Below are positions 1 to 9,239 of a stretch of DNA of 35,964 nucleotides, one piece after another (position 1 is the first letter of the stretch; every line of letters begins with the position of its first letter). Position numbers and translations under genes: made by a program. Below the pieces are notes generated by a model. It was not told the DNA's origin. It searched no databases and was given only the letters and a program-made list of their open reading frames with translations. The DNA is from an uncultured Clostridia bacterium (GTDB taxonomy: Bacteria; Bacillota; Clostridia; Oscillospirales; Acutalibacteraceae). Location of the stretch: assembly GCA_947631835.1 (NCBI GenBank), contig CANRMW010000004.1, positions 1 through 35,964 of the forward strand. The letters are read 5' to 3'.

Positions 1-84
1 GTTTACCCCGCCCTGCGCGTTTACCGGTCGCTGCCGGAGACGGAAGAGGTCCATCTGGACCGCTTCGGCCGGGAGATCCCCTGA
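1..84 (+). CDS. 3' end of a truncated CDS, product unknown
   Basis: Open frame from base 1 (VYPALRVYRSLPETEEVHLDRFGREIP) ending in TGA at 82-84, followed by a terminator-like hairpin. Confidence 0.5.
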   Translation, partial: VYPALRVYRSLPETEEVHLDRFGREIP

Positions 85-140
85 ACGCTCCGCTCCGCCC
101 AAGAGCGAACGTCTCCCCGCCCAAACGGAAAAACGCAAAA

Positions 141-178
141 AACGCCGCCCGGTTTTCGGACCGGACGGCGTTTTTATT
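141..178 (+). terminator. Rho-independent terminator (possibly bidirectional)
   Basis: aaaacgccgcccggttttcggaccggacggcgttttta: GC-rich imperfect stem followed by a T-run, with an A-run on the 5' side. Confidence 0.65.
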
Positions 179-193
179 TGTCTTCCTCGGGGA

Positions 194-559
194 TCACGCC
201 CCGGCTCCCGGAAAAAATCCCATCTTGCGCACCGCGTCCGGGACAAAGAGATCCGCGTGCTCCAGCAGATACGCGGGCATGAAGCGCCCTGCGCCCACAA
301 ACACGCCATACTCGGAAAAGAGGCTCCTCGCGGCGATGCGCTCGGAAAAACGCACCGTCACACAGAGAAAAAAACGGCTGCCGATCCGCGCCATAGCGGA
401 GGACAGCACATGCAGTGTACGGACCGCACGCCCGACCGCATCCATCAGACCATTCACGGAATCGAAGCAGAACGCAAGCGGCACGGGCGGAGAAAGGATA
501 CGGATGCTGACCACCCCACTTCCGCCGCGGCAAAGCCGCAACCCTTTGCACAAGACCAT
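194..559 (-). CDS. MecA-like adaptor protein, C-terminal-domain-like fragment (start uncertain)
   Basis: Translation FCFDSVNGLMDAVGRAV...SRFFLCVTVRF...SLFSEYG...AYLLEHADLFVPDAVRKMG resembles the MecA C-terminal pattern (F-FD-hh-hh...SEYG...YL-EH). Only about 120 aa, so no N-terminal domain. Confidence 0.4.
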   Translation of the reverse strand: MVLCKGLRLCRGGSGVVSIRILSPPVPLAFCFDSVNGLMDAVGRAVRTLHVLSSAMARIGSRFFLCVTVRFSERIAARSLFSEYGVFVGAGRFMPAYLLEHADLFVPDAVRKMGFFPGAGA

Positions 560-636
560 TTTACGCCAAAGCCGGGAAAGCCGTGCATAAAACGCCCCGG
601 GACCGCATCTGGACGGCCCGGGGCGCAACGTCTGTC

Positions 637-2898
637 TTATTTGTTCTGTTTCGTCTGCGAGGCGATCAGCTTCGGGAGGCCCCAGATCACGAGGATCCAG
701 AATCCCTCGTAGCCGAGGAGCGCGGGCGCCGTCAGACGCGGCACGCCAGAAAGGAAGGTCAGCAGCGCCACGAGCGCGAAACCGATGATCACGGCGGCCA
801 CCTGCAGCGCCACGATGATCCCCACCTGCCGCCGAAGGTCCATCGACGCGGCGATCAGCCGCAGCATGGATTCGAGCCTGCCCTTCGTCGCGGCGTAAGC
901 GTCCACGCGCCCCGCCGAGCCGGAGGCCATGCCGTCGAGCGCCGGTTCCTCCCCCGCGCCGAGCACGCGCAGGCTTTGCACGTCCAGCCGGAAGAGCTTC
1001 GCGAGGAACTCCGGCGTGAGGTTCGGGTCCGCCGCGCGGACAAGGAGCGTGACGCCGTTTTCCTGCATCGTGCGCAGCTCCGCGGCCTTGCGGCTGTCCG
1101 GGTTGTAGGTCACGCTGAACAGCGCGTAGAGATCGCCGTCCGCGGCAAGATACAGGAGTTGTCTGTCGCCGGTGAGGTACTTCCGCTCCACATCCTCCTC
1201 CGGCGGCTCCACGTTATGGCTGCGCAGGAGCTGGCGGTTCCCGATGAGGACCGTGTGCGCACCCACGCGCCCGACCACGCCGCTGCCCGTTTCGTAGGTG
1301 GCGCTGCCCACCTTGGGCAGGTCCTCGCTCTCGAACTCCTGCAGCACTTGGTCGAACACGCCCCCGATCGGCCCGCCCAGCGCGTGTACGAGCACGCTCG
1401 CGTTGAGCACCGCTTCCTCGAGGCCCTCCGTCTTAAACGCCTTGATCCCGTTCAGAACGATGCTGCCGCGCGGGAAAAGCTGCTCGGAATCCACAAAGAC
1501 CGTGTTCGTCTCGCTGATGCGGCGCGCGGCCTCATACCCGGAGACCATCGCGCCGGCGCGCCGCAGGGCGCGGCTCTGGCGGCTGACCGGAAGATTCATC
1601 GCCAGCAGATTCGTCACGCAGACACAGACGCAGCTCGCGGCGGCAAGCGCCGTCAGCGAAGCGCCCGCGTCTCCGGTGAAGAGCAGCGCGGCGAGGCACA
1701 GCGCGAGGGATGCGAGCGTCCCGATGGGCGCGAGCGTCTGCGAGGCGGCCTCGGCGTCGTCCGGGGCGTAAGAGATCTTCAGAAACCTCTTGAGGAAATC
1801 CGCCTTCTGCTGATATGCGATCACCGGCGTCTCGGCGGGGGAATCGCCCGCAAGACGCAGCGAGGTGTTGTGGTCGTCAAAAATGCGCACGGCATACTTC
1901 GCGTCCCGGGAGGCGACGAAGCGGAAATTCGCGTGGATCCTGCGCAGGAGCGTCAGCTTGCCCGCCGCGTTGCAGAACAGCGCCAGCGCCGCCACCGAGG
2001 TGAGCAGGTGTACGTCGCCCTTTGCGAGGTCCCCCTCGAAGAAGAACGCGCAGACCGTGTGGATCAGCACCGCGACCGCGCTCACGGCGGCGGCGCTGTC
2101 GGAATTGGGAAGGAAAGCGAAGAGCGACCGCAGCCCGCCGACGATCGTGTTCCAGCAGAATCCGAGGAGGATCAGGAACAGGATCGTCGAGGTGACGATG
2201 TACCCCACCGCGTCGCCCGCCTGCGCGTCCGGCCCGAAGCGGCTCTCCGCGAACAGCGTCACGATGAAAAGCACCAGCGTCCCGATGCCCGAGACCAGCA
2301 CCCGCAGCGTCACCCCGTTCAGGCGGGAGCGCAGATCGTGGGACACGCTCTTCGCGTCTGCGGGACCGGTGTAATCATCCAGCGTCTCGGCTTCCTCTCC
2401 CGGCTCTTCTTCCCCGTAAAACGCGTCGTCCAGCCGCGCGTCCCGCTTTGCCTTTCCGCGCGGGGCTGTTTCCCCGTTTTCCGCGCGATCCTTGTAGACC
2501 TCCGCCTCGGAAAGCAGCGCGCTCTGCAGCACGTCCGCGCCGATCACATGCATCGTGAGGTCGCGCGGGCGGTATGTGGTGACGTCCGTGACCGGAACGG
2601 AATATTTCACCGGCTCCGGCGCTTCCCCGCCGTCCGCGGGCGCGCCGCCCGCGTTCGGGAAGAGCTCCGTCACGTTCCCGCCGGCTGCCTTTTCCGGTTC
2701 CTGTTCTTCTCCGTTATTCTCAGGCGCTCCGTCCTCGGGCGCCGATTCTTTCACGTTCTCCGGCGCGGTTTCCTCCGCCCCCTCGGGCAGGTCCTCCGCC
2801 AGCGTCACGAGCTTCGGCGGCTCCTTCTCCGCCGTCTCGAGCGCGGGGTCCACCGCTTCGAGGATGCGCTGCACGCTCTCCTCGCTGACCTCCGGCAC
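637..2898 (-). CDS. Degenerate P-type ATPase-like membrane protein, 3' part of a frameshifted gene
   Basis: Layout matches heavy-metal P-type ATPases: LLAMNLPVSRQSRALRRAGAMVSGYEAARRISETNTVFVDSEQLFPRG (phosphorylation-site region), GSGVVGRVGAHTVLIGNRQLL (nucleotide-binding region), C-terminal TM pair. DKTGT and GDGxNDxP motifs not preserved. Confidence 0.7.
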   Translation of the reverse strand: MPEVSEESVQRILEAVDPALETAEKEPPKLVTLAEDLPEGAEETAPENVKESAPEDGAPENNGEEQEPEKAAGGNVTELFPNAGGAPADGGEAPEPVKYSVPVTDVTTYRPRDLTMHVIGADVLQSALLSEAEVYKDRAENGETAPRGKAKRDARLDDAFYGEEEPGEEAETLDDYTGPADAKSVSHDLRSRLNGVTLRVLVSGIGTLVLFIVTLFAESRFGPDAQAGDAVGYIVTSTILFLILLGFCWNTIVGGLRSLFAFLPNSDSAAAVSAVAVLIHTVCAFFFEGDLAKGDVHLLTSVAALALFCNAAGKLTLLRRIHANFRFVASRDAKYAVRIFDDHNTSLRLAGDSPAETPVIAYQQKADFLKRFLKISYAPDDAEAASQTLAPIGTLASLALCLAALLFTGDAGASLTALAAASCVCVCVTNLLAMNLPVSRQSRALRRAGAMVSGYEAARRISETNTVFVDSEQLFPRGSIVLNGIKAFKTEGLEEAVLNASVLVHALGGPIGGVFDQVLQEFESEDLPKVGSATYETGSGVVGRVGAHTVLIGNRQLLRSHNVEPPEEDVERKYLTGDRQLLYLAADGDLYALFSVTYNPDSRKAAELRTMQENGVTLLVRAADPNLTPEFLAKLFRLDVQSLRVLGAGEEPALDGMASGSAGRVDAYAATKGRLESMLRLIAASMDLRRQVGIIVALQVAAVIIGFALVALLTFLSGVPRLTAPALLGYEGFWILVIWGLPKLIASQTKQNK

Positions 2899-2944
2899 GA
2901 CCTTCGTCTGCTGAACGCCCAGCGAGTCGCTCTCATATCGAGCT

Positions 2945-3767
2945 TGAACTCCATCGTGCGCGTCTCCGCTTCCTGCAGCATCGCGCGCTGGAACTCGGGC
3001 AGGTCCTTCTCGGAATCGAGCCCGTGCTGTTTGGCATAGGGGTCCCCCGCGTAAGCGGAGACCGGGATCGGCGCGACGATGCCAAATTCCTCGTCGATCT
3101 GCCCCACGTCCACGCCGGCGTTCTCCACCGCTTCGGCTACCCGGCGGCGGCGTTCCCGCTGCAGACGGTCAAAGTTCGCCGCGACCTCCTCGTCGAGCTC
3201 CTTCGTGTTCTCGTCAAAGAGCTTCCGGAAGCCCTCCTGCTCCATCGTTTCCTCCCCGGACGAAAAGCGCCGGGTGTATTCGTCGATGGGCTTGAGCTGG
3301 ATGCCGTAGTACATATCCTCCGAAGCGTCGAACTCCTCCGCCTGCTTCCGCTCTCTGCGGCGCTCGAAGAAGCCCTTTTTCTGCCCCTTTCGGCGCAGCT
3401 TGTCCGCTTTTTTCGCTTCCTTGCGGCGGCGCTTCTCCTCGCGGGGGCTGAGCGCTTCCTCGTCCTCTTCGTATTCGTCGGACGGGACGACGCCGCTGTC
3501 TTCGGGATAGTCCTCGTCCCAGTCTTCCTCGCCGCCGTCCTCTTCCCCGAGATCCCTGCCGCTTTGGATGTCTTCGCTCTCCTGCGCCGGCGCTTCCTCC
3601 GGTTCTTCTTCCGGCTCCGGTCCGGCGCCTTCCGCTTCCTCCGGCTCGGCGGCCTCTTCTTCCCCGGGCGCTTCCTCCTCGGGCGCTTCCGACGTGCCGT
3701 GCTCTTCCCGGGCGCGGCGCTGTTCTTCCAAGATCTCCTCAAGCGAATACCGGCTGTCCTTGCTCAT
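2945..3767 (-). CDS. Acidic, low-complexity N-terminal part of the same protein (MSKDSRYSLEEILEEQRRAREEHG...)
   Basis: ATG at 3767; frame is protein-like up to ...RTMEFKLD, then becomes Arg/Ser-rich nonsense. The downstream frame continues as YESDSLGVQQTKVVPEVSEESVQRIL, consistent with a 1-nt frameshift near 2940-2946. Confidence 0.65.
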
Positions 3768-3812
3768 TTGCTGCGACCACCTTTCTCTTCCGGTGCTTAT
3801 CTCTTTGCGCCG

Positions 3813-4565
3813 TCACTTTCCGGCGCCAAATCCCCGCTGCCGCGCGATCTCATAGCAGAGGATCCCGCAGGCCACCGAGGCGTTTAGGGACTGAATCTTT
3901 CCCCGCATGGGCAGGGAAACGAGCTTATCGGCGCGCTCCTTCAGGATCCGGGAAACCCCCGCGCCCTCCGCGCCCACGACGAGCGCCGCCGCGCCGGAAA
4001 AATCCACCGCGTCGTAGGGCTCGCCGCCCATATCCGCCGCATAGACCCAGACGTTCCGCGCCTTCAGCTCTTCCAGAAACGACGCGAGATTCGCCACCCG
4101 CGCCACAGGGACGTATTCCAGCGCGCCGGCGGACGACTTCGCCACCGTCGCGGTGAGTCCCGCCGCGCCGCGCTTCGGCACCACCACGCCGTGCGCCCCG
4201 GCGCATTCCGCCGTGCGGATCACCGCGCCGAGGTTGTGCGGGTCTTCCAGCCCGTCGCAGACGATCACGAAGAGCGGCTCGTTCCGCTCCTCCGCCAGCC
4301 GGAAAATGTCCTCCGGCTGCGCGAAGCCGTGGGCGGCCGCCACCGCCACCACGCCCTGGTGCGGCAGCCCGCCCGCCATCTCGTCGAGCTTCTTGGGATC
4401 CGTCTCCTTGACCGGGATCCCCGCGTCCCGCGCCCTGCGGCAGAGCGCGAGCAGGCTCCCGGCGCGTTCCCCGCGCTTCACACAGAGCCGGTCGATGGGG
4501 CGTCCGGCCCGAAGCGCCTCCGAAACGGCGTTCCTTCCGGCGATGATGTCTGTATTCCCGTCCAT
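3813..4565 (-). CDS. rlmB: 23S rRNA (guanosine-2'-O-)-methyltransferase RlmB / TrmH-family SPOUT methyltransferase
   Basis: MDGNTDIIAGRNAVSEAL...VIVCDGLEDPHNLGAVIRTAECAGAHGVVVPKR...LVVGAEGAGVSRILKERADKLVSLPMRGKIQSLNASVACGILCYE: classic TrmH/RlmB motifs. Confidence 0.95.
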   Translation of the reverse strand: MDGNTDIIAGRNAVSEALRAGRPIDRLCVKRGERAGSLLALCRRARDAGIPVKETDPKKLDEMAGGLPHQGVVAVAAAHGFAQPEDIFRLAEERNEPLFVIVCDGLEDPHNLGAVIRTAECAGAHGVVVPKRGAAGLTATVAKSSAGALEYVPVARVANLASFLEELKARNVWVYAADMGGEPYDAVDFSGAAALVVGAEGAGVSRILKERADKLVSLPMRGKIQSLNASVACGILCYEIARQRGFGAGK

Positions 4566-4659
4566 GAAAAACCGGCCCTTCTCCCTTGGGACAGGCCGCG
4601 CGCACAAAGCAAAAAACGAAACGCGGCGGCCCCCACGCACAAGGTCTATACTTAGAACG

Positions 4660-4689
4660 ATTATACCATACTTTGTTCCCCTTTTGCAA
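4660..4689 (-). promoter_or_regulatory. SigmaA-type promoter for rlmB and downstream genes
   Basis: Minus strand TTGCAA-N18-TATAAT (-35 at 4684-4689, -10 at 4660-4665). Confidence 0.7.
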
Positions 4690-5197
4690 CTGTTTACGTC
4701 TCATCTTTTCCGACGGAAACCGGTTTTTTTCAAAAAAATCACGCGCTTTTTCACCGATTTCTGCATATTTATCGCGCTTCTTTCAAAATCGGACCGATTT
4801 TTTTCCCTTTTCTTCCGCTTCCCGAAAAACGCGCCGTCCCCCATACATCGCTTGACATAAGTGCTCCTCTTCCTTTTTCCAAGGGATGTGGAAAAGTCGG
4901 TGGAAAATGTTCAAAACGCGCCTGTCCACGCCGATTTTTTTCCATTTTCCCGCTGTGGAAACCCGGTTGCGGACAAAAAAAGGCGGTTTCCGCGTAATTT
5001 CCTATTTCTCCCTTTCTTTTCCTGATTTCCTCTTTTTTCGTGCCCAATCGACACGACGATTTGTGTCTCCGGCGGCGACCGTCCCCAAAATACAGCGCGG
5101 CGTTTTTTTCGGCCCCGAAGCATATTTCGACAAATCGGTACACGTTTTCCTTTTTCGGCAAAAAATTTCTCTTTCCCGGGAAAATGGCGAAAAGCGG

Positions 5198-5226
5198 TTG
5201 TAATTTCGGCCAAAATCGTGTAAAAT
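5198..5226 (+). promoter_or_regulatory. SigmaA-type promoter upstream of the DUF6062-like gene
   Basis: TTGTAA-N17-TAAAAT. Confidence 0.6.
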
Positions 5227-5353
5227 GAAAGGGACGGCGGGAACCGGCGACGGCGCGGATCATGCGGCCGGCACAAAAAACGCCGATTTTCCGCCTTTTT
5301 CTGGGTGTTTTCATTTCGGATAAAAATTCATTTTTCAAAAGGGGGACCCTGCC

Positions 5354-6061
5354 ATGCGCGAAGATATCTGCTCCATCCCGATCAGTGAGATTTTTGAGCC
5401 GAAGGACGGCTGTCCGTTCTGCCGGATGCGCGATATGCTGGAGGACCGGATGGCCACCTACATCACCGGCGCCGCCATGATGGAGCCGGACGTGCGCGTC
5501 GAGACGAACCGCCTGGGCTTCTGCAAGACCCATTTCGACCAGATCCTGCAGCGGGGCAGCCGGCTTTCCGTCGCGCTGATCCTCGAGAGCCTCCTCGCCG
5601 AGGTCGGCGGCGAGCTCTTTCCCGAGGGAAAGGTCCCGCTCAAAAAGGTCCTCGCGGCCCACGAAAAGCGCCAGCACTCCTGCTTCGTCTGCGAGAACAT
5701 CGACCAGAACATGGAGCACCTTTCCTCCACCGTCATCAAACTCTGGCAGACCGAGCCGGAGTTCCGCGACCTCTACGCCGCGCAGACGCACATCTGCCTG
5801 GACCATTACGGGTTCATCCTGAAGGCCGCACAGAAGATGCCGCGCAAAAATTTCGAGCCCTTCGCCGAGGTGACGAAGAAGCTCGCAAAGCAGTACCTCG
5901 ACACGGTGCAGGGCGACGTGACGCATTTTTGCCGGATGTTCGACTACCGGAACGCGGGCGGCGACTGGGGCAACTCCCGCGACGCGATCGAGCGCGCGAT
6001 CGAGCTTCTGACCTCGCGCCCCGTCACCATCTCCACGCAGACCGAAGGCAAGAACCGGTGA
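5354..6061 (+). CDS. DUF6062-family-like protein (Cys-motif protein of unknown function)
   Basis: MREDICSIPISEIFEPKDGCPFCRMRDMLEDRMATYITGAAMMEPDVRVETNRLGFCKTHFDQIL: paired CPFC and FCKTHF motifs. Confidence 0.7.
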   Translation: MREDICSIPISEIFEPKDGCPFCRMRDMLEDRMATYITGAAMMEPDVRVETNRLGFCKTHFDQILQRGSRLSVALILESLLAEVGGELFPEGKVPLKKVLAAHEKRQHSCFVCENIDQNMEHLSSTVIKLWQTEPEFRDLYAAQTHICLDHYGFILKAAQKMPRKNFEPFAEVTKKLAKQYLDTVQGDVTHFCRMFDYRNAGGDWGNSRDAIERAIELLTSRPVTISTQTEGKNR

Positions 6062-6879
6062 TCTGCTTTTCCCCGGCGGACGGGCTGTTCTCCCTCGGGG
6101 AAACGCTTTCCTGCGGGCAGAGCTTCCGCTGGCGGCGCGTCTCCCCGCCCGGCGAACCGGAAACGTGGCGGGGTATTGCGTTCGGCCGGGCGCTGACCGT
6201 GCGGGAGGAAAACGGGTCGTTCCTCTTTGACTGCACCGAGGCGGCGTTTCGGGACGTCTGGTTCGACTATTTTGACCTAGGAACGGATTACCGTGCGGCG
6301 CGGGAGCGCATCGCCGCGGCGGTCCCGAAGCTGCGGGACGCGCTGGCGTTCGCGCCGGGCATCCGCCTTTTGCGGCAGGAGCCGTGGGAGGGCCTTGTGA
6401 CCTTTCTGCTCTCCCAGTGCAACAACATTCCGCGCATCGAGGGGATCGTGGAGCGCCTCTGCGCGCGGTTCGGGAAGGAAATTTCGCCTGGCGAATACGC
6501 GTTCCCCAGCGCGGAACGCCTCGCCGCCTGCGCGCTTTCGGACCTCGCGCCGCTTCGCGCGGGGTACCGGGCAAAATATGTCCTCTCCGCCGCGAGAGAA
6601 GTCGCCGCCGGCGCGCTCGACCTCGAAGCGCTGCGGTCTGCGCCGCTCGAAGAGGCGCGCGCGGCGCTCATGGCGCTGCCGGGCGTCGGGCGGAAGGTCG
6701 CGGACTGCGCGCTGCTCTTCGGCCTGCATCGGACGGAATGCTTTCCCGTGGACGTCTGGATGAAGCGCGCGCTCGCGCTTCTCCCCGGCCTCGATCCCGC
6801 CGCGCTCGGCGCGGACGCCGGGCTCGCCCAGCAGTACATTTTTCACGCGGTCCGGCACGGGCGGCTCGCCGGGGAATGA
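6058..6879 (+). CDS. ogg: 8-oxoguanine DNA glycosylase (OGG1-type HhH-GPD)
   Basis: FSLGETLSCGQSFRWRR...QEPWEGLVTFLLSQCNNIPRIEGIVERLC...LMALPGVGRKVADCALLFGLHRTECFPVDVWMKR: HhH-GPD with catalytic Lys and Asp. GTG start overlaps the upstream stop (gtga). Confidence 0.93.
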   Translation: MICFSPADGLFSLGETLSCGQSFRWRRVSPPGEPETWRGIAFGRALTVREENGSFLFDCTEAAFRDVWFDYFDLGTDYRAARERIAAAVPKLRDALAFAPGIRLLRQEPWEGLVTFLLSQCNNIPRIEGIVERLCARFGKEISPGEYAFPSAERLAACALSDLAPLRAGYRAKYVLSAAREVAAGALDLEALRSAPLEEARAALMALPGVGRKVADCALLFGLHRTECFPVDVWMKRALALLPGLDPAALGADAGLAQQYIFHAVRHGRLAGE

Positions 6880-6921
6880 CGTCCCCGGCCGTTTCCCGCT
6901 TTTCCGGAACAGGACAGATAC

Positions 6922-6962
6922 AAAAGGGCCGTCCCTCTCTGCGGGGGGACGGCCTTCTCCGT
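6922..6962 (-). terminator. Hairpin between convergent ogg and HelD genes
   Basis: ggccgtccctctctgcggggggacggcc inverted repeat with A- and T-rich flanks between two convergent stop codons. Confidence 0.55.
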
Positions 6963-9128
6963 TCAGTTTGATCCGCTCGCGGGCCGCTCCACCAGCCACA
7001 GCGCGTGCAGCGCCCGCGTACAGCCGAGGTACGCCTTGCGGTACAGATCGGGATCTCCCCGGTTCCCCGAGAAGAGATCCACGAGGATCACCGCGTCAAA
7101 TTCCAGCCCTTTCGCCAGGAGCAGCGGCATCACGGCGATCCGCGCGGAAACGCTGTCCTGCGGCGAGGCGACCGCCTGCGCGCCGAGCGTTTCCGGGAGC
7201 GCGGCTTGCAGCGCCAGCGCCTCCGCTTCGGTGTTCGTGATCACCGCGACGGACCCGAACCGCCCCAGCGTCCCCAAGATCTGCGCGACGGCGGGCGCGG
7301 GGTCCGCCGCCTCCACATACTGCGGCTCTCCGGCGGAGCGGTCGAAAAAGCTGTAGGTCTTCGGCACGGCGGGGTCCTCGTGCGCGAGGAGCCGGAACGC
7401 CAGTGTGTTGATCTCCTTCGACGACCGGTAGCACTTCGCCAGCGGGATGCGCCGCAGGTCCCCGCCGAAGACGAACGAGAACCCGTCGTAGTCGCGCACC
7501 GTGGTGACGGGATTGACCGCCTGATACACATCGGCCAGCAGCGTGAAGCTGCTTTTGGGGTACAGACGGCGCAGCAGGAGGAGCTGTGCCGGGCTCATGT
7601 CCTGCGCCTCGTCCAGAACGATGTGGCGCACCTCGTTGCGCGCGGGGGTCTCTCCCATCAGCACGCGGACGAGCAGGAGCAGGACCGCGTCTTCAAAGCG
7701 GAGCTGCCCGCTCTCCAGCGCGCGCGCCGTCCCCGCAGCGCCGAACTCCGCGCCGTCTTCCTCCCCGAAAAAGCGATCCAGAAGGAGGACGAGCTGCTTT
7801 TCCGCGTCCAGCCGGTTCAGCCGCGTGATCTCCTCCTCGACGGACACGACTTGCTCGATCCGCATTTTCCTCCAAAGGACGCGCGCCTCCTGCTTCGAAA
7901 GAGGCTCTCCCCGCTTTTCCTCGATCCGCCGGCAGATCTCCTCCCGGTGGTCGTCAAAAAACGCCTCGACGCGCTCCTGCGCCCATCGGACCAGCGCGTC
8001 CCGCCGCGCGCCGAACGTGGAAAACCGCCGCCCGGCAAAAACGTCGTCGGCGAGCGTCGGCGAGACGATCTCCGTCCCCTCCCAGCAGACGCGCGGCGTC
8101 CGGAGCGCAAAGCTGTCGAAATATTCCAGGCAGAAGGAGAGGAACGGCTGCCCGTATTTTTTCCCGATCCATTCGGTCCGCTTTGCGGCGGGCTCCGCCT
8201 CCACCGTGCGAAGCTGGTCGTAGTACGGCTCGATCCGAAACCGGGAACCGAGACACTCCGAGAGCAGCTCCGAAAAGACGACGGTCTCCGCCGGGCGCTC
8301 GCCGAGCTCCGGGAGCACTGAGGCGATATACGAGGCGAACACGCGGCTGCCGGAAAAGATCCGGATGTTTTCCGCGCGCAGCGTGTCGCGGTGATGGTAG
8401 AGAAGATACGCGAGCCGGTGCAGCCCGACGCTCGTCTTCCCGCTCCCGGCAAGGCCGTAGATCAGGCAGTTTTCGTCTGCCCGCGCCCGGATCGCCGCGT
8501 TCTGCTCCTTTTGGATGCTCCCGACGATGACCCGAAGCCTTGGCTCGGTGTTCTGCGCCAGCACCCGGCCGAGGATCTCGTCCGGCATCGCGGAGTCCCC
8601 GTCGTAGACGAGCTCCAGCCTGCCGTCCCGGATCTCAAACTGGCGCTTTCTCGTGATGCGCACCTCGCGGCTCCCGGCCGCCGTCTCGAACCGCCCCGGA
8701 CCGAGATCGAAATCGTAAAAGAGCGAGGCGACCGGCGCGCGCCAGTCCACCACCCACATCCGGCGCGAGGCTTCCTCCCGCATGCTGAACCGCCCGATGT
8801 AATAGGTCCGCGCAAGGCCCTCCTCCTCGAAGTCGAGCCGCGCGAAATACGGCGTGCGCGCCATTTGTTCCGCGCGGGCGATCTCCTCCTCGGCCCGCAG
8901 GTACGCGTCCTCCTCCGCCGCGACCTCCGCTTCCTCTGCGGTCAGGAAGGCCGCGTCGTCGAAATCGGAGACCGCGTGACGCCCGTTCTCCCACATCGCC
9001 CGTCTCGAGCGCATCGCCTTTTCGCGAAGCCCCTCCCGCGCCGCGCAGAGCGCTTCCAGCCGCGTCAAAAGGATCCGCTCCACCTCGGCGAGATACGCGC
9101 CTTCCTCCCGTATGGTCTGTTCGTCCAT
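6963..9128 (-). CDS. helD: HelD-like UvrD/Rep superfamily helicase (RNA-polymerase-associated HelD family)
   Basis: MDEQTIREEGAYLAEVERIL...ASRRMWVVDWRAPVASLFYDF...LIYGLAGSGKTSVGLHRLAYLLYHHRD...HIVLDEAQDMSPAQLLLLRRLYPKSSFTLLADVYQAV: HelD N-terminal region and SF1 motifs. Confidence 0.88.
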   Translation of the reverse strand: MDEQTIREEGAYLAEVERILLTRLEALCAAREGLREKAMRSRRAMWENGRHAVSDFDDAAFLTAEEAEVAAEEDAYLRAEEEIARAEQMARTPYFARLDFEEEGLARTYYIGRFSMREEASRRMWVVDWRAPVASLFYDFDLGPGRFETAAGSREVRITRKRQFEIRDGRLELVYDGDSAMPDEILGRVLAQNTEPRLRVIVGSIQKEQNAAIRARADENCLIYGLAGSGKTSVGLHRLAYLLYHHRDTLRAENIRIFSGSRVFASYIASVLPELGERPAETVVFSELLSECLGSRFRIEPYYDQLRTVEAEPAAKRTEWIGKKYGQPFLSFCLEYFDSFALRTPRVCWEGTEIVSPTLADDVFAGRRFSTFGARRDALVRWAQERVEAFFDDHREEICRRIEEKRGEPLSKQEARVLWRKMRIEQVVSVEEEITRLNRLDAEKQLVLLLDRFFGEEDGAEFGAAGTARALESGQLRFEDAVLLLLVRVLMGETPARNEVRHIVLDEAQDMSPAQLLLLRRLYPKSSFTLLADVYQAVNPVTTVRDYDGFSFVFGGDLRRIPLAKCYRSSKEINTLAFRLLAHEDPAVPKTYSFFDRSAGEPQYVEAADPAPAVAQILGTLGRFGSVAVITNTEAEALALQAALPETLGAQAVASPQDSVSARIAVMPLLLAKGLEFDAVILVDLFSGNRGDPDLYRKAYLGCTRALHALWLVERPASGSN

Positions 9129-9169
9129 ATCCGTCTCTCCTCTCTCCGTGCCGCGCCTCGAATGAAAAA

Positions 9170-9198
9170 ATGGTATCACAGTCTTCCCCGAATTGCAA
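9170..9198 (-). promoter_or_regulatory. Promoter for the HelD gene
   Basis: Minus strand TTGCAA-N17-TACCAT with an extended -10 (TGATACCAT). Confidence 0.5.
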
Positions 9199-9239
9199 GA
9201 CTTGTTTTTCCTCCCCTAATGTGCTATACTGTATATAAA

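Noticed and set aside
583-3039. 818-aa plus-strand ORF opposite the P-type-ATPase-like gene
   Set aside because: Arg/His/Glu-rich shadow translation typical of antisense frames in GC-rich genes; the minus-strand frame has membrane segments and family motifs.
4886-5203. 105-aa plus-strand ORF in the AT-rich intergenic region
   Set aside because: No SD-linked start of note, Phe/Arg-rich composition, and the candidate promoter at 5198-5226 lies downstream of it; probably non-coding.
4769-6574. 601-aa minus-strand ORF
   Set aside because: Antisense to the DUF6062-like and ogg genes, with low-complexity Arg/Pro-rich composition; no recognisable domain.
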